Source of the DNA: Planctomycetota bacterium
GTDB taxonomy: Bacteria > Planctomycetota > Planctomycetia > Isosphaerales > Isosphaeraceae
Assembly: GCA_021818605.1 (NCBI GenBank)
Contig: JAKAUH010001012.1
Span: 1-6,092 of the forward strand
Direction: 5' to 3'
DNA length: 6,092 bases
Every line of letters starts with the position of its first letter. Positions within the stretch are counted from its first letter, which is position 1. Below are positions 5,226 through 6,092 of the stretch, piece after piece. The notes beneath the pieces are model-generated. The model was not told the origin of the DNA. It worked only from the letters and a program-made list of their open reading frames with translations, and made no database searches. Both the position numbers and the translations under genes were made by a program.

Positions 5226-6092
5226 TCAAAGGGCCGCGTCGACCAGTTCCGGGGTCGTCAGGGGCAACGCGGACGACTCATCCCCGCAGAGCGTCCAGAC
5301 TGAGCCGACGAAATAGGAATAGTCCCGGCGCGGCAGGAACTGCGATCCGTGTCGCGCGCCCAGGCTTATGAAGCTGAAGACCAGCGTCGCGATGACCGCC
5401 TGGCTCAGCATGATCATGAGTAGTCCGACGGTGGACGTCGCCCAGCCCGGCACGCCCCAGTTGGTCGTCAGCCGCACGATCACGACCGCGGCGATGCCGA
5501 TCGTGTTGGTGAGGGCCAGCAGCACCGACAGCACGAACAGCCGGACTCCCACCACGTCGCTCTGCACCGAGATCGCACTCAGCCCGTGCGTGACCAGCGA
5601 CACGAAGTTCATGGTCGAGCGGCCGCGGAGACGCTTCGCCCGACGGGTCGGGATCGTGGTATGCGGCTGCCGCGAGCGGATAACCGCCGCAGCGTAGTGG
5701 TTCCACAGCTCGGAGACGACGACCAGGCTCGACAGTCGCCGCCGAGGGATTATGCTGAAGTTGCCCACCTGGACCTTCTGGCCGGTCAACAGGTGGTGCA
5801 GGCCGCGGTAGATCCCGTAGAAGAATCGGAAGGCCAGCGATTCGGAGCGCCGCGTCCGCTCAGCGAAGACGATCCGGCGCCCGCCATCTTGCTCGACCGC
5901 CTCGATCAGCCGGGGTACGTCGGCCGGGTCGTCCTCGCCGTCGCTGTCCATGACGACCACGGCCCGCGCCCGCAGACAGTCCTCGATATAGGCCAGCCCG
6001 ATAGCGATTGCGCGCTGGTGTCCCAGGTTGCGACGCAGCCGCAGCAAATCCACCCGCTGCAATGCGTGGAAGGACCCGGCGGTCGGGTCGTC
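5226..6092 (-). CDS. Family 2 glycosyltransferase with C-terminal membrane segments, 5' end cut by window edge
   Basis: The frame is open to the right edge, so the first visible residues (DDPTAGSFHALQ) are internal and 288 residues are seen. The fragment begins just after the usual N-terminal nucleotide-binding strand. It continues with LRRNLGHQRAIAIGLAYI, a hallmark of DPM1/GtrB-like GT2 enzymes, and VVVMDSDGEDDPADVPRLI, where Asp49-Ser-Asp51 is the DXD motif that binds the metal and sugar nucleotide. KVQVGNFSIIPRR follows, at the acceptor-side loop. Two hydrophobic segments, about visible residues 185-208 and 217-243, form a membrane anchor as in polyprenyl-phosphate sugar transferases such as GtrB. 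It would act at the inner face of the cytoplasmic membrane, passing a sugar from a nucleotide to a lipid carrier or glycan. The donor and acceptor are not identifiable. The methyltransferase follows after 24 bp. A TTG at 6060-6062 could be taken as a start but would split the conserved domain. Confidence 0.9.
   Translation of the reverse strand, partial: DDPTAGSFHALQRVDLLRLRRNLGHQRAIAIGLAYIEDCLRARAVVVMDSDGEDDPADVPRLIEAVEQDGGRRIVFAERTRRSESLAFRFFYGIYRGLHHLLTGQKVQVGNFSIIPRRRLSSLVVVSELWNHYAAAVIRSRQPHTTIPTRRAKRLRGRSTMNFVSLVTHGLSAISVQSDVVGVRLFVLSVLLALTNTIGIAAVVIVRLTTNWGVPGWATSTVGLLMIMLSQAVIATLVFSFISLGARHGSQFLPRRDYSYFVGSVWTLCGDESSALPLTTPELVDAAL

Overview
The window is a GC-rich bacterial chromosome segment in which every supported gene lies on the minus strand, so the genes read from high to low coordinates. 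It is gene-dense. No gap exceeds about 115 bp, and no tRNA, rRNA, CRISPR array or insertion sequence is visible. The organism cannot be named from this sequence. High GC, a GTCAGTG heptamer array and a paired GTCAGGC...GCCTGAC palindrome between genes resemble intergenic repeats I associate with Planctomycetes and related environmental genomes. That assignment is an inference.

Reading in the direction of transcription, the right end (6092 to 4494) holds a family 2 glycosyltransferase cut by the window edge and, 24 bp later, a class I SAM-dependent methyltransferase with a TTG start. This pair looks like part of a cell-surface glycan or glycolipid locus. A 91-bp gap with a perfect TATAAT -10 box then separates it from the second block.

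The second block (4402 to 1) is a tyrosine/phenylalanine catabolic cluster. In order it encodes a heme-oxygenase-like di-metal oxidase of unknown substrate (3485-4402), 4-hydroxyphenylpyruvate dioxygenase (2269-3381), a compact fumarylacetoacetate hydrolase family protein (1442-2155), homogentisate 1,2-dioxygenase (232-1401) and the first 75 residues of a flavin reductase-like protein (1-227). HppD converts 4-hydroxyphenylpyruvate to homogentisate. HmgA opens the ring to maleylacetoacetate. The FAH-family hydrolase would cleave fumarylacetoacetate to fumarate and acetoacetate. A maleylacetoacetate isomerase is not in the window.

The least explained parts are the di-metal oxidase, which keeps a full set of ligand-type residues but has an acidic insert between two of them; the two intergenic repeats on either side of hppD; and the flavin reductase-like gene placed 4 bp after hmgA. 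The core pathway itself is well known. I see no clear evidence of a wholly new system.
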